Shown: piece after piece, positions 12,496-25,400 of the stretch
How the letters are laid out: each line of letters starts with the position of its first letter
Numbering within the stretch: position 1 is the first letter of the stretch
Assembly: GCA_949130495.1 (NCBI GenBank)
Contig: OX422215.1
Span: 69,951,244 to 70,015,243, forward strand
Direction of reading: 5' to 3'
Length of the DNA stretch: 64,000 nucleotides
Origin: Sambucus nigra
Taxonomy: Eukaryota; Streptophyta; Magnoliopsida; Dipsacales; Adoxaceae
The notes under the pieces: generated by a model
The model's database searches: none
What the model was told of the DNA's origin: nothing
Seen by the model: only the letters and a program-made list of their open reading frames with translations
Position numbers and translations under genes: made by a program

Positions 12496-14664
12496 TTGAT
12501 TTAGGTACCTCACTTGCATTACACTACATAAATGTCCATAAAAATCAACCACTTCATCATCATGACCTCCTGGAACAATAATTCCACTATTTTGAGTTAT
12601 GCGACGATCGTCACGATCCTTAGCATGAAATTGAATCCCATTATCAATACAACCAAAGTATTTGTCCACACGAACATCTGAACCGCACGCCAATAAATAC
12701 AACTCATTTGTGGCTTTTAGTGACCCTTGATGGCGCAAAACTTTTATCTATATAAAGAAGATGTTAGCGTTATATTGCTTATCATGTTTTAATATCAGAA
12801 TATTAACAAACGTATTATTAAAATTATCAACTTACATGGTCCACAGACCACTTTGGAAATTCACGTTCTTGCCTCTGAAATAAATTATCGGGAGATTCGA
12901 TCTCTAATTGCGTCATATGTTCACTACACATGTAAAAATAAAATTTGTTTTATTTTGTGAAATATTAACAAAAGATTGTGTAAAATAATACTTACTCAAG
13001 ATAAGGTTGTATTTCTTCGAAGTTATTCAAGATATACCAGTGGACCTTATCAATAATGCTTTAGGACAATTGAGTGGGTTGTGCAACACCTAAGGGACGA
13101 ACGGATTGAGAGAAAACTAAGATCTTTCCATTACACTTTTCCCTATATGTATCATCATTATATTCTCCTCAATTGAATTTGGTTTCGACCTCACAAAGGT
13201 ACATTGAACAAAATGTTACGACTTAATTAACAACGCACGCCTCTACTATTGATCCTTCGGGTCGAGCTTTATTTTTTACGCTTAACTTTAGCGATCCCAG
13301 ATTCATGGACACATTGAATGTTATATAAACAAATCATTTTACACATTGAAAGTTCATAATTAAACATTTAAATAAATGATTATAAAGTACCTCTAAAAAA
13401 GGAACGTCCATCGTGTATTTACTGGGCTGACAAGCATAGCCTTATATGGTAAGTGAACAGCTAAATGGACCATAACATCAAAGAATGCTGGCAAAAAAAT
13501 TCTTTCAATCTTAGAGAGTATAAGGACAATTGCTTCTTCTAGTTTATCCAAGTCCTTCACATTCAAAGTTTTTTTCACATAATTGCTGAAAGAAGTTTGA
13601 CAACTCAATTAATGCAGTATTAACATCCTTCGACAAATATCGGCATAGGCCAATTGGGACAAGTCATTGAAAAAATAACATGGAAATCAATACTTTCTAA
13701 GCTTGATATCTTTCCATCCTTGATGCTCACAATTCTAGACATATTCTCTACATAACCGTTTGGGAATTTGACTTAGTTTAAGAACGCGCAAAAGTCCTTT
13801 CTCTCTTCTTATGTTGAGGTATAAGATGCATGTGGTTTCAGCCATTTGTTACCTTGTTCTTGTAAATGCAACTCCTTTTTTATCTTTATATCTGATAAAT
13901 CCAGACGAACCTTGTTTGTATATTTTATCATTCCTTCCATGTTCAGCGATGTTCCAAGAATGCTATCACATATGTTCTTCTTAATATGCATTACATCAAG
14001 ATTATGTCTTAATTTCATCTTTGACCAATACTCTAACTAAAAGAAAATTATTTTTTTGTTCAGTTTAGTTCCTCCAGTGTACATTTTCTCTTCTTATCCT
14101 TATTATTTGGATGTTGGCTCGGTTTTAGAATTTTCACCTTCTCTAACTGCTCTAATATGTCATCTATAGTAAAATCCCTCGGTGTTGGTCTGTCTTCTTT
14201 ACTCCCATCATGTAGTATACTCTTTCTTTAAGAATAGATGAAAGGAAAATATCGAAGGTGACCCATATATCATATTTTACTTCACAGTCATTGCGAAGCG
14301 GTGTGTTTATTGCATACTGAACATGCATTGTACCTTTTCGTGCTCCATTCAGACAAATTACTGTATGACGGGAAGTCATTGATCATCCATAATACACTTG
14401 CATGTAAACGAAAATATTCCTTACCAAAATCGTCCCATGTTTCTATACCAACATGACAAAGATCTTTCAACTAATCTATTAAGGGTCATAAGAAGACGTT
14501 CATGTCCTTACCCGGTGCTTGTGGACCCGGAATTAACAAAGAAACCATGAAAAATTATTCCACAATACATAGCCAGGGTGGAAAATTGTAAGGCACGAGT
14601 ATTATCGGCCACATGCTGTATGAGTTACTCATATTTTTAAATAAGTTAAAACCATCGGAAGCAA
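12496..14664 (-). pseudogene. TNP2-type CACTA transposase (central part), decayed
   Basis: Minus-strand fragments follow the order of plant TNP2. Near 14545-14660 is LASDGFNLFKNMSNSYSMWP, then LIPGPQAPGKD. At 14288-14470 is ETWDDF...LWMINDFPSYSNLSEWSTK with a CSVC motif. At 13809-14018 is LRHNLDVMHIKKNICDSILG. At 13393-13608 is a DUF4218 piece (LSKIERIFLPAFFDVMVHLA), and at 12496-12738 the start of DUF4216. Such transposases excise and integrate CACTA elements by acting on their terminal repeats. Many stops and frameshifts make it non-functional. The N-terminal part is missing next to LTR B. Confidence 0.88.
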
Positions 14665-17325
14665 GGCCGGGGGGTATAGTTTGGGTCCCGGGGTATTTTT
14701 AGGCCATCCCGGCACCATAAAGGGTATTTTAGTAATTTGGTATTTTTGGGTAATTAAAAGTGACGAAAATTGAGAGTTGTAATCTGATAAGGGATTAACC
14801 CAACCAACCCTTATTAAACCAACAAGCTACGGAGGTTTATTAAATTAGGTTTTCATAAGTTCCCCAAAGCAAACCCTAGCCCCCATAGCCTTTTGGAGAA
14901 GAAAGCTTGGAGAAGGAGAGAGAGAGAGAGGAATTCTGCAGAAATTCTACACCGAATCCACACCAAATTCAGAGACAAACAAGGCAAGTGGTTTAACTAT
15001 GTTTAATTTCAAAGGATGTTCTTTCCATGTTAGAATATTGATGTTTTACAAATTGTTCTTGGAAGATAAATGAAAACCCATGTTAATTGGACTTAGAATT
15101 TGATTATTAAGGACCATTTGCACGTAGAATAGTATGGGACGAAATTATATGATGATTATACATGATTGGGTGATGCAAAAACGGATTTAATTTGATGAAT
15201 TGAGGGTTTATAAATTAGGGTTCTTGTTCATGAATAATTTGGGGGGGAAAGTTTTATATTTGCAAATTTGATGGATGATTAGGATGAGTTAATCCATAAA
15301 AACGTGATAGGATGTGATTATATTGTGTTTAGGATTGTTTAGATATCTTAAATCAATCATTAGAACATATTTTGGAGAAGATTTGAGGAGTATAAATGGT
15401 GAAAAATGATTTTCGGGAAATTCTGGGCCGAAACTGGCATCTCGTTGGAAGCAGCCCCAGGTCGTTCGAACGAACTCGTTCGAACGAGCTTCTAACGAGT
15501 TGACCAGTCGCTACTAACGAGTGGGGATTTCGTTCGATATCTCGTTCGAACGAGATATCGTTAGAAGGGTCAGTTCGTTCGAACGAACTGGGATCTCGTT
15601 CGAACAGCCTCGTTCGAACGAGACTTCTAACGACCTGACAGTCCAAACTCGTTCGAAGCCTCGTTCGAACGAGACTTCTAACGAGTTGACAGTTTGACCC
15701 TTTTTGGACTGTTTTGACTTTTGGAGTTCCGGGAACTGGTTCAAGGGTAGAGTTAGCATTCCTTTGATGATATAGTGATTGATTTGGGACTTTTGGGTTA
15801 TTGAGATGAGTAAATCATATACTAGAGTTATATTCATTGAACCATTTGGGCTGAGACGTGAGTGTCTACTACGATGTGAGGATGAATCATGGCGCGTATA
15901 ATTACAAATCGGAATAGTACGAGTTGTGATAATCATAGTTAGTACGAGAGTGCGATATGTACTACGATTAAAATATGGTATTACTAAGATGTGTATTTAC
16001 TTAGTATTGATATATGGATTGTGTGTATGACATACCTACCATACTTGCTATCACGGGAGGTTGCGTTCGCTTAGGACCCTCTAATCCTTGTGTGCCTACG
16101 GGGGGGATATAGACTGGTACCTTGATGAACATAGGTCATAGAAAGACTTATTGTGATATTAATAAGTCCGCTGACCATGGGAGCGTAGGTATGTGCGTGA
16201 CCCATGTGATGGTGACTGTGTTCGCCTCCACTATTTGTGATTTGTGTTATCTTAACTATTCCTGAGAGATTCGGAATATGTAATCCTTATGTACGTGATG
16301 TACCGGGATGGATAGCAGAGTATGTGTGCACTACAGCTTAGATTGAGGGGTGCTTGTATCGTATATTTATGATGTGAATAATATACATTTAATTAATGGG
16401 AATCCTCATGTTAATGTTGTAACTGTATTACGGTATTGTTTCGAGATATATAAGGAGTTAACTGATACTTATATATATGGCTTATTTAGTAACTGAGTTT
16501 ACATTAAACCTCTATTTAATCACGAGCATTGTTATGTTAAATAGGACCAAGATATGGGTAGAACCTTTGGCAGTCTAGCTAGATACGTTGCCACTTAGCT
16601 AGTAGTATGGATAGTTATAGATGGGTACTTGCGTTAGGAGTGCACAGTTAGACGAGAGGTGAGAATATAATGTGAGTGCACGTCCTAACATGTACTTTGC
16701 ATTTAATGTTTTAAATGTTTTTAAAGCACTTGCAGGTTTTTAAAATATAACACATTCGGGCTCTGACCCGTTTGCTTTTCAAATCTCTTTTTCTTTGTAA
16801 AACCATTTTAGGTGCCCAGCCACAAGGACACCAAGCATAGGTACTCATTCAGGTGACGAGCTGTAGCTGTTGTGGAAGCTACAGGGATTTGCTCATAGAC
16901 GCTTCTATCTTTTGGATTCCAGAGCCACGATCTATCTATCAGTTGTAGGGCATGTTGCCCATTCCTATTTAGAGCATCTTTTACATTTCAGTTTTCAGAC
17001 TTTAGCATGTAGTATTTCAGTTTCAGTTATTTATTTCAGTATGGGATTGTAGTGAGGGGTTTCCTCCAGACTCTATTTATTTCTATTGTGATGGTTATTC
17101 ATTTTTCTTCAGCATGGTGAATGGTGTTATCAATTTCTTCATTTTACACTTGTTGCATGTTAATCAGACTTAAATTAAAATTTGGCAACTTGCTTTTTAA
17201 ATACTAGGTGGTTAGAAATAATAAAATGTTTTCGACAGTGATGCTATTAACTGAGCCAACTTGGCATTTTGAATTAATTTTATAAAGGAGTAGCTACCCG
17301 GTAGTTAATTATTCGGGGTGTCACA
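14665..17325 (+). mobile_element. 5'-truncated solo LTR B, inserted in TNP2
   Basis: Its sequence follows LTR A from about 9818 onward (GTAGTTTGGGTC, GGTATTTTTAGGCC) and ends GGTAGTTAATTATTCGGGGTGTCACA-like at 17325. It includes GGGCTCTGACCCG at about 16757 and the GTGCCCAGCCACAAGG block at about 16813. By comparison with A, roughly 360 bp of its start is missing, so no left TSD can be found. The missing start and the missing TNP2 N-terminus suggest one deletion across the junction. Confidence 0.75.
15464..15690. repeat. CGTTCGAACGA palindrome cluster in LTR B
   Basis: About ten TCGTTCGAACGAG or TTCGAACGAA-type palindromes alternate with GACTTCTAACGA and GTTGACAG spacers. The position within the LTR is equivalent to the TCGATCGA cluster of LTR A, but the palindrome word differs. 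Confidence 0.9.
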
Positions 17326-17857
17326 ATTCTTCCCTTTCTTATCATCATACTTGAGCCTATGCTCATCAAGTAGTGAACACCTTCATCAACAAAAGTTGTG
17401 ATATTTGAGACTACCCCCCCCCCCCCCCCCCATCACCACTACACTTACACACACACACACACTCAACCCCACTACACCCCCCTGATCTCCCCCCACTGCC
17501 CCCACCCCCACACAACTACACACACCTACACACACACACTTACACACATGCATTCCTACACACACACACTTATACAAAGGAAAGAGAGAGGGGGAGAGAG
17601 AGAGAGAAAAAAAATGACCTGAAACGTAGAGAGAGAGAGAGAGAGAGAGAGAGAAATGGAGGAAAATCAAAACGGTGGGAAAAAGAGGGATTAGGGTTTT
17701 TAGTCAAAAGAATTATCGCGGACCTGTTAAGGCCTTTGATCGTGACAACATATTAACGTTGTCACGGTCATTAAACGTGACAACGCCTTGTCACGATCAA
17801 TGACTGTGACAAGGCTAGCCTGCTAAAAGGTGACAATTTAGCCTTTTTGGTGTAGTG
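17326..17857 (-). promoter_or_regulatory. CACTA 1 5' terminal region
   Basis: C-rich and (AC)n tracts (17413-17575) and (GA)n tracts (17585-17655) form a long simple-sequence leader. From about 17720 come inverted TTGTCACGGTCATTAAACG-type subterminal repeats, and GGTGTAGTG closes the element at 17857. The right end of CACTA 2 (53700-54428) has the same layout, which supports a single family. The 74- to 100-residue frames here come from the repeats. Confidence 0.8.
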
Positions 17858-18660
17858 TTCTTTTTTAAAGTTAATAACGTGTTTTTCTATTATTTCAGGA
17901 GAGGCTAAAGTTGGTGCACAACACCCAGAGTGATGCCGACAAGGAATCTGTGAGAATGGATCTTCACAGCCAAGATAAAAAAAAAAAAAAAAAAAAGTCG
18001 TACTCAAGGTCATCTCCCGAATAAGAAAGTAAAAGATGATGGATGTGGCTTGTAGTAACAGTGGGTTGTCTTTCAAGTTTTACAAGTACAAATTGGACAC
18101 AAACTCAAAATTGAAAGTCTTTAATAAAAAATGAACCACATGTTTGAATGAGTCAAACACACCATTGCGGATAAAAGTCATGGGAGCAAAGGATAAAGGA
18201 AAAAGCAAGGAGAAGGTGGGTGAGGGGACCCCTACTACTCCCCCCTCATCGACTCTAGTCGATTCATCATCCCCTATGTCATGTACTCTACCCCATTCCA
18301 ACTATCCTGACTTCATTTGATTCAAACGGAGAGATGGTAAATATCCTTGAAAAGTGTATAGGAACCCCAATTTCCAAAGGAGTGAAGGACATAAGCATCA
18401 TTTATGGTACCACGGTGCACAATTGTCCACTCTAAGATTTTAAGTCTCGGGTTCGGGTCACTAAGATTATGGTGGGGAAAGAGAACGAGGTATTGTGGTT
18501 GGACCAGCAAGCAAGTGTTCAATATATTGATGGCACGTTGGGGGAATACATCATTTGGCTTACTTTTCTCCTCAGTAGTTATTAAGTTTTCATAGGAATT
18601 AGTGTATTTGAAATTGATGTATTTTGAATTAACTTGAAACATTAATTTGGTTTAATGTAT
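17858..18660 (+). pseudogene. TNPA-type gene remnant (CACTA 3)
   Basis: After a TTTCAG-type acceptor near 17899, the plus strand reads RLKLVHNTQSDADKESV. This parallels KLKEVHESKSDADKASL of the TNPA-like gene in CACTA 2 (about 33940-34000, minus strand). A later segment (about 18335-18570) reads ISIIYGTTVHNCPL and KIMVGKENEVLWLDQQ, plausible C-terminal TNPA sequence. A long A-run near 17978 and stops break the frame. CACTA 1 ends exactly at 17857, apparently inside the intron before this exon. Confidence 0.55.
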
Positions 18661-20147
18661 GAACTTTTTGTATTTTGGTTTTGATGTGTATTATATTGTT
18701 GGTTGTGTTGATGTTTGTTTGAACAAAAATATAACTTATTTGATGCAGGTTTAGTACTAGGCAGTAGCTACTGGCTAACACATTTTCTTTCGTGTTCTAT
18801 AGTACTGTTACGGTCTTTGACCATGAAAAAAAGTCTTATCATGGTCCTTGGCCGTGATAATATAGTATAAAAAACCTTATCCATTCTCACGATCTTAGTT
18901 TTGGTCCATGCGCACGGTCATTAAACATTATTACCCCCTTGCAAATGGGCAAAAGTCAAATCATGCGCATGGATAACTTGACCTTGTCACGATATTTAAC
19001 CGTGATAAGGTCGTGACAACACCAATACTTGTCATTGTCAAGAACCACGGCATTACCATGACAATGATTATGTTGTCACGATTCTTAACCGTGACAAATA
19101 TTTGTCACCCCCAATTTTTTATGATTTTATCAGTGTAGAAATGATCGTGACAAAGGGTTGTTATTGTAACACCCCGCTCAAAATAATAACGGGTGGCCAG
19201 CCCTATACTACATTAAATCAGGAGTTTTAGATGGTCCAGTCTCAACATCAACTGTCGGTACTATATAATATAGGACTAACTACCCGATATCATATAAGCG
19301 AGATGTTAAAATTTAAATAAAATGTGCAACATACAACCAACTAACACTACTAATAAAAGAAAGAAAGATGCATGAAAGAACAATGAGAAATGATATGCTA
19401 GAATAAAACAAAATAGATAACTACAACAGAATGTAATACAAAAGTAGACCCGAATAAGCTGTCGGGTCACAGCCAATACAATAACTGGAATGGAATAAAT
19501 ATAAACATGTATATAAATATCTCTTGGGTACAAACCCGATATACAACATGAATCCTACCTATAATTTTTCAAAGGAGGAAGCGACTACATTCTACATCCC
19601 GCAACAGTCTGCACCTGTCGCGGCTCCCAAGACTCTGAATAGAAAGTCATTCGGCATCCATGCGGTAGGACACCTGTAGTAATTTATATATATATATACA
19701 GGCAGGAAAGAAAAGTAAATGGGTCAGAGCCCGAGTTGTGAAAATATTTAGCAAGTGTGTTAACCGTGCATAATAAATATCGGTGCACTTATTTCATAAT
19801 TAAAGTGGAATCGCACTCTCGTGGAACCCCAACTCACCTCTCATCTAAAGGCGCGCACCTATTCGCGTCCTCAATTTTATTAGTTAAATTACCCCAATTT
19901 TCTTTAAGGACAACCTAACTTAACATAGGCCCCGCCTATTCCCACGAGATTTGCCTTACTACCCTAACCCCAGAACCCACTCTTTCTAAATACACTTAAT
20001 TATTTTTACAAACATATATGCCATATTAGGCTTAATGGATTCCGGTTTATAATTTATTTAATGATAATTCTTAATACGTTACCCATTTATATTTGGGTTG
20101 AAACATATGATTTAATTTCTAATTAACATGCATATAAAATTATTATT

Positions 20148-20412
20148 GACAAAACTTCTTTCCAATTTCAACGTTGCGCTGCGTTTCGTGTGTGGGGTGT
20201 CTCGCAGAGCGAAATCCAAACAAGGAACCACCCCGTTACACTACACCTTGTCAACGTCGATCCTGGAGATCCATTATGCCACACATAAATATTGACAAAA
20301 CTTCTCTCTAATCTCAACAATGCACTACGTTTCGTGCGTGGGGTGTCTCGCAAAGCGAAATCCAAACAAGGAACCCCCCCGATACACTAATCCTGGCAAT
20401 GTAGGTCATTGA
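20148..20412. repeat. Tandem duplication inside LTR C
   Basis: Two consecutive units of about 140 bp start TTGACAAAACTTCT and share GGGGTGTCTCGCA.AGCGAAATCC and CAAGGAACC. Several point differences separate them. Confidence 0.8.
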
Positions 20413-21485
20413 GGTCCATTATGCCCTTAACACCCAAATACAAACACAAGTAATAATAACCATCCAACCGAGCTATAACTCGAAGGACGCAGGCTCACAT
20501 GCTATCATTTTCCAGTTGCCCATATACGTAACTAACTGGGGCCACCTGGTGGGGTTCAACGACACCCACCTCGTGATCTACTCACGCACATAACGTCCGG
20601 TAAGCGGTCATAGTTCCTAACCGGCAAGTGAGAGCGACACATACCCACGACCTCTCACCCTCAAAATAAATAAATGTATATATATATATGCCATTTGCTG
20701 ACCACAAAGGATGACTATGACCTGGGGAATATCCACATCCTGCTTTTCTAGTCAGAATGCTCACCCTCTACGCACGAAACTTCCCAATAATAGCAAGGAG
20801 GGGGTATGCTTAACACGTATATACACCATCATATAAGGTATACATACATCCCACATAATAAAGATATATCATTATATAAGGTATACCTGCAACAACATAT
20901 TTATTTTCATTATACGCTCTTAGGCGCAATTTGATTAACATCATTGTTTAGTATATCTCTCTCAATGATACACCAATCGTTAACACTCACACATTTTCCC
21001 CACTTAGTATATGCTATACTAATTCTCGCTTGAAGCTCTCATGTCGCTTCTAGTATGAGTTGTGTCTCAATACTTTTAAGTTAAGGGTATTCTTTACCCT
21101 AATGCACCTCAATTAACATTTTTAATTCTCCATCCATAATAAGGTTCAAATCATTTTATGAACCTTTGAAATTATCCCATTTGGGATTGGATCCTAAGAT
21201 CCGGTATCTCTAAATTATTCACATTCTTTCATATGAATTGAATTTATTATCCCCATGTAGAGTCTCCAAATCAAGGTGGGCTTCCCCACTTAGAATAAAC
21301 CAAAATATCTAATCGTTATTCCTCGAATTTAGTCAATATGACTCCAATCATTCCTTATAAGGAAACTCTCTAAAAGTATCCAAAACATACTCCAATTAAC
21401 TCCCATAGAAATCCCCAATCGATAACCTTAAACGAAACGGGATAAAATTCTTCCTAGAAAAACATCTCCAAAATCCCCTGTTTCC

Positions 21486-21668
21486 AAATCGATTCGGCTC
21501 CCAAAAGCGAATCGATTCGGCCCATCCGAATCGATTCGGTCCAAAGGACCTGGGAGTCTGCAACAAACCGAATCGATTCAGTAGGGGCGAATCGATTCGA
21601 CCCTAAAGACCTGGGCAATCTGCAACAAACCGAATCGATTCAGTAGGGGCGAATCGATTCGGCAAGTG
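21486..21668. repeat. CGAATCGATTCG palindrome cluster in LTR C
   Basis: About seven CGAATCGATTCG (or one-base variants such as GAATCGATTCAG) palindromes occur with spacers like GACCTGGGAGTCTGCAACAA repeated. The cluster lies 700-880 bp from the LTR start in its own orientation. Confidence 0.92.
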
Positions 21669-22425
21669 CAGCAAGCTACGAAATGGGTTGTTTTCTTCTT
21701 AACCCAAATTACCCAAAAATAATTTATATCATCTTCCAAACATTTTCATCCAACCCAATCACATATATAACATTAATATTCATTCTAGAATACATATAAA
21801 CTAATTCCTAACCTTAAATCCATTTTATACACTACAAATCTAAGGTTTTTCCCAAAAGTTAGGTTTTAACAATTTAAACCTAAAACCCAAAATTCAATCC
21901 ACAAATCATGCAATAATTGGTACACAACAACTATTTAGCAAGTTTAATCACTTGCCTCGGGTTCGTAGGGTCTGAATCCGCCTTGAGATCGCGTATTGGC
22001 CGGAAGAATCCTCTTTTCTTCCTCTCTCCTTTTCTCAAATGATAAGGCTTCATCCGTAAGCCTCTTAAACTTTAAAGCATAAGTCCCAAGTTTTAAATGT
22101 TAATACACACTTTAAATGACTCGTTTACTCCAATTCGAGTCAAACTGACTTACAAACATTCCGGAGCCGACATAAAACCCAATGACAGTCATTTTGACTA
22201 TCTCGACCCTTTCGGGATCGATGGTACCCTCAAAATTATCATTCGGAATACTTTGAAATATTTTCTATTTTTGGACCTCAATTCCCAAATTTTAGAATTC
22301 TCCAATTTAATTAAATTTTATTTTCCCAAAATTTAATTTCTCAGTCTCCAAAAATCGTGGGGTGTTACAGTTATCAAGGTCAATGGCCGTGACACAGGAC
22401 TTTGTCATCCCCAGAAGTATAGTAA

Positions 22426-25400
22426 GGTTTAAGCTTTCCTTCCTTTCTGCGATAGTAGGCACCAAAACCTATCATTTATTGGAGTGGAAGGCGCAACTTC
22501 CCATCCTCATTCCGAAACAAAGAGAGTAAGGCCACTTGTGACCTATCTTATTGGTCCAACCCCTACTTTAAGATAAGAGGAAATCAGAGAGTACTAGAGG
22601 AACGACTCTAACGATAGATGGTACTCAAACTGGATCACAAGCAGAAGCACTTTCACTATAAGGACAGAATGAAACTAGCCAAATCTCAAACCGTGGGGAA
22701 GTCAATCTATCCAGTGGCTGATGAGACTTCTGCTTGAAAACTGGCCTCTAGCTTTCAACAATCCCTAAAGTCACTACAGCCTCTTTCGCTTAACCTTAAC
22801 AAAGAGCCTTTCAATTTAGTACAGTTTAAGGAATTCCAATTTCACCTCTTTAAGCAGGTCAATGAATGACCGGACAATGAAGGCCGACTAATTAGGCGGA
22901 TGGCTGACTTGGACCAGATTAAAGGTAATTCCTATAATATCAATGAATATCTAGAGATCAGCATAAAGAAGATTTTAATTCGCAAATATATCATCTACTG
23001 CAAAAGTATAAATAATGAGTTGTCGGATCACCAAGAATAATAATAGAAGAAATATCTCTCAATGTACTTCAAGTTATCTAGGACTATATTTTTGTATATA
23101 AGCACAATCCTTATGAGGAGGGTAGGAATAGAATGTATTATAACCTTAAGAAATGGCTCTCACCGAGCCTTATAGCACCCAAGTATTAACATCAATAAAA
23201 TCCTATCTCACCCATTTCTCCCATAGATGTAGGCAAGGACAAATTGTTGAACCCATACATACTATTGTCTCTTTACATTTTATCATAACACTCTTGATAG
23301 ATTTGGTCATTTATGTATTAATAGTTAAATCCACTTAAAAAATTATTGGACTTTTTTTTATGTAATATATAGTTGCTAAAGTCACCATTAAACTTCCGGC
23401 ATAACTACATTATTCACTAAATTAATTCTAATAGTTACATAAAATATTGTATTCTGATTTTCAGGATTATCTGTTGCGGTGTATTTAGCGATGAACTTGT
23501 AAAATACCCCATTAAATTTTTGAGTTTTTTTATTGGCCAAAATTAATATATGAATTTTATTTAGGATCAATTATCAAAAAGTCCTTCAAATATTTTTTAA
23601 TATATATTTAGTCCAAGTGTTTTTATTTTGTTCCCAAAAATCCCTCAAACATCTATTTAACCAGCATTCTTTTATTTTTAAAGGTCCGCAGTAGTGAAAT
23701 TCCTGCCCCACCTCCCCATCCTCCATTGTCAGAGCTCCTGCGAACCTCACTATAACTTTTTTTTCTTAATGTTTTTACATAGCGAATAACTTTTTGAAAC
23801 AAGATAAAGACTATAACAAAATGTGTATTAAAAACATTTTGAGAGATTATTTAATATATAACCCTTCTTTTTATGATATCACTAATTGATAGTAAAATAT
23901 ACACAGTTGTAAAGAAAAAATATATGAACCATTTTTGGAGGGCATATACCAAATAGTCACTCGAACTTTTTTTAATATACGTTTAGTCCAAGCGTTTTTA
24001 TTTTTCACCAAAAAGTCCTTCACAATGTCAAAAAACTTTACTATGCCAGGGGCGACTCTTTAAAAATAAGAGAATAAAAAATTTTTTGGAACAAAATAAA
24101 AAACTTAGATTAAGTGTGTATTAAAAAATATTCGATGAACTTTTAGATATTTAATCATTTTTTGTTTGTTTGTTTAATTTGAGAAATTGAGACCTAAATT
24201 GTAACACGTTCCGTTTGCCTTTATTACCCAATTGAAGATTTTTTTTTATTCTCTACATAATCCTTCCTCTACTCGGAAGGCTTCGGGAGAAGTCCAGAAA
24301 CATTCCAAGCCAAGTTCAATGTTCCAGCTTCTTCCTTTCCAAAAGTATCTATTTCCTATATATATCAACACTTGCTCGTTTTTTAAGACATTTACTAACC
24401 CAAACATTACAGCGAAAACACTTCAACTAACATTGTAGGGGTTCTCTACGAAAAGAAGAACACCCTCCAAAAATAGGCGTATGCTGCTATTAGCGGCGAG
24501 CACACGGTATTCTTTAGTAAAAGGCGAAAGAATAGTTCGCTTTGTGCTCACCGCGCAGCTGCGTGATTTCCTATTATGCTGCTGCTCTCTTTATATAGGT
24601 GCTTTCTTGCTTCTCTGTTTGTACTAAATCCAATGTGGGACTAAAGCTCGAAATGGTTCCCATTCTCTCTCCCCTAACATGTCTCATATGTCACGTGAGT
24701 GAACCCATGATATGAGATGCTTTGTTGCCAATGACTTTAGTCACACTTTTTGGTTGCAACTTTGAAGTTTTTTTCCTTTTTTTGTACACAAGTTTCTTTT
24801 TGCCCATCCTTGCAACCTCCTGACTTAAAAAAGAAAAAAAGAAATAGAAAAATTAAGAGTTTTTTTTGTTAACGATGACAGTTAATTAGTAAGACTTTGA
24901 AAATAATACCATCTCCAACCATTCATGGGAGGAAAAATCAGCATGGCCATTATGCATTTTTTGAGTTTCAATGGCAATAGCATGAAATATTTTTTGTGGA
25001 CACAAGCACCACTCGTCGTCAATGGTGGAGTCAGGATTTTACACCCGACTGAGCTAGTTTAATGGAGATTTTCAGGGGTTCTTAGTATTTATTAAATAAT
25101 TACTTTAAAAATAATTAAATATTATGTTAATTAACGATTATATAAATACCTAACAATTAATATTATAAAATTATATAACAATTCACTTTTTAGGTTTATT
25201 TTTGCACAAGTTCTAATTGAAAATTATGGATTAAAATCATAATCATACAATCCTACGCAAGATAAAAAATAATGAATGAAATAAAAGTTGAGAGTTGAGA
25301 GTTAGGGTTTTGAAATTAACATACCTTGATGATGGATTTAATATCAATTGATTCTTCAATCATCAATTAATAGCCTATAATAAAAGGGAAACAAAAATTT

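Larger units (their letters stand above)
7299..17857 (-). mobile_element. CACTA element 1 (autonomous-type, decayed, 3' end missing)
   Basis: The minus-strand 5' terminus is intact at 17857: read on the minus strand it starts CACTACACCAAAAAGG and is followed by subterminal repeats (TTGTCACGG-type) and GA/CT-rich leader. TNP2 fragments follow on the minus strand, then what looks like the first exon of a TNPA gene (7553-7756), which is the usual gene order. No second CACTA terminus is visible, and the left limit is the rearrangement breakpoint near 7298. Solo LTRs at 8532-12495 and 14665-17325 interrupt it. Confidence 0.75.
19165..22369 (-). mobile_element. Solo LTR C (gypsy-type)
   Basis: Starts TGTAACACCCCGC and ends GTGGGGTGTTACA on the plus strand, with TSD GTTAT at 19160-19164 and 22370-22374. 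It carries the reverse complement of GGGCTCTGACCCG (about 19723) seen in LTRs A and B, so it is the same broad family in opposite orientation. Length is 3205 bp. No coding sequence was found. Confidence 0.88.
18785..22425 (+). mobile_element. CACTA 3 subterminal repeat region, split by LTR C
   Basis: At 18785-19159 and again at 22370-22425 there are repeated inverted words of the TTGTCACGGTCATTGACC type (for example GACCTTGTCACGATATTTAA, TTGTCACGATTCTTAACCG). These match the subterminal repeats of CACTA 1 and 2. The block is interrupted by LTR C. The outer terminus is degenerate; AGTATAGTA near 22416-22424 is a candidate remnant of GGTGTAGTG. Confidence 0.55.

Noticed and set aside
15353..15936. 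Frames with repeated SFER peptides, possible repeat protein
   Set aside because: They are produced by the palindrome cluster of LTR B, on the strand opposite to any expected product, with no start context or domain.
20236..20250. CACTACACCTTG as a CACTA terminus
   Set aside because: It lies inside the tandem duplication of LTR C, has no subterminal repeats beside it and no partner end or TSD.
24232..24438. 68-residue plus-strand frame as a small host gene
   Set aside because: No homologous family is recognised and the coding signal is weak. The surrounding TATA-like word alone does not support a gene.
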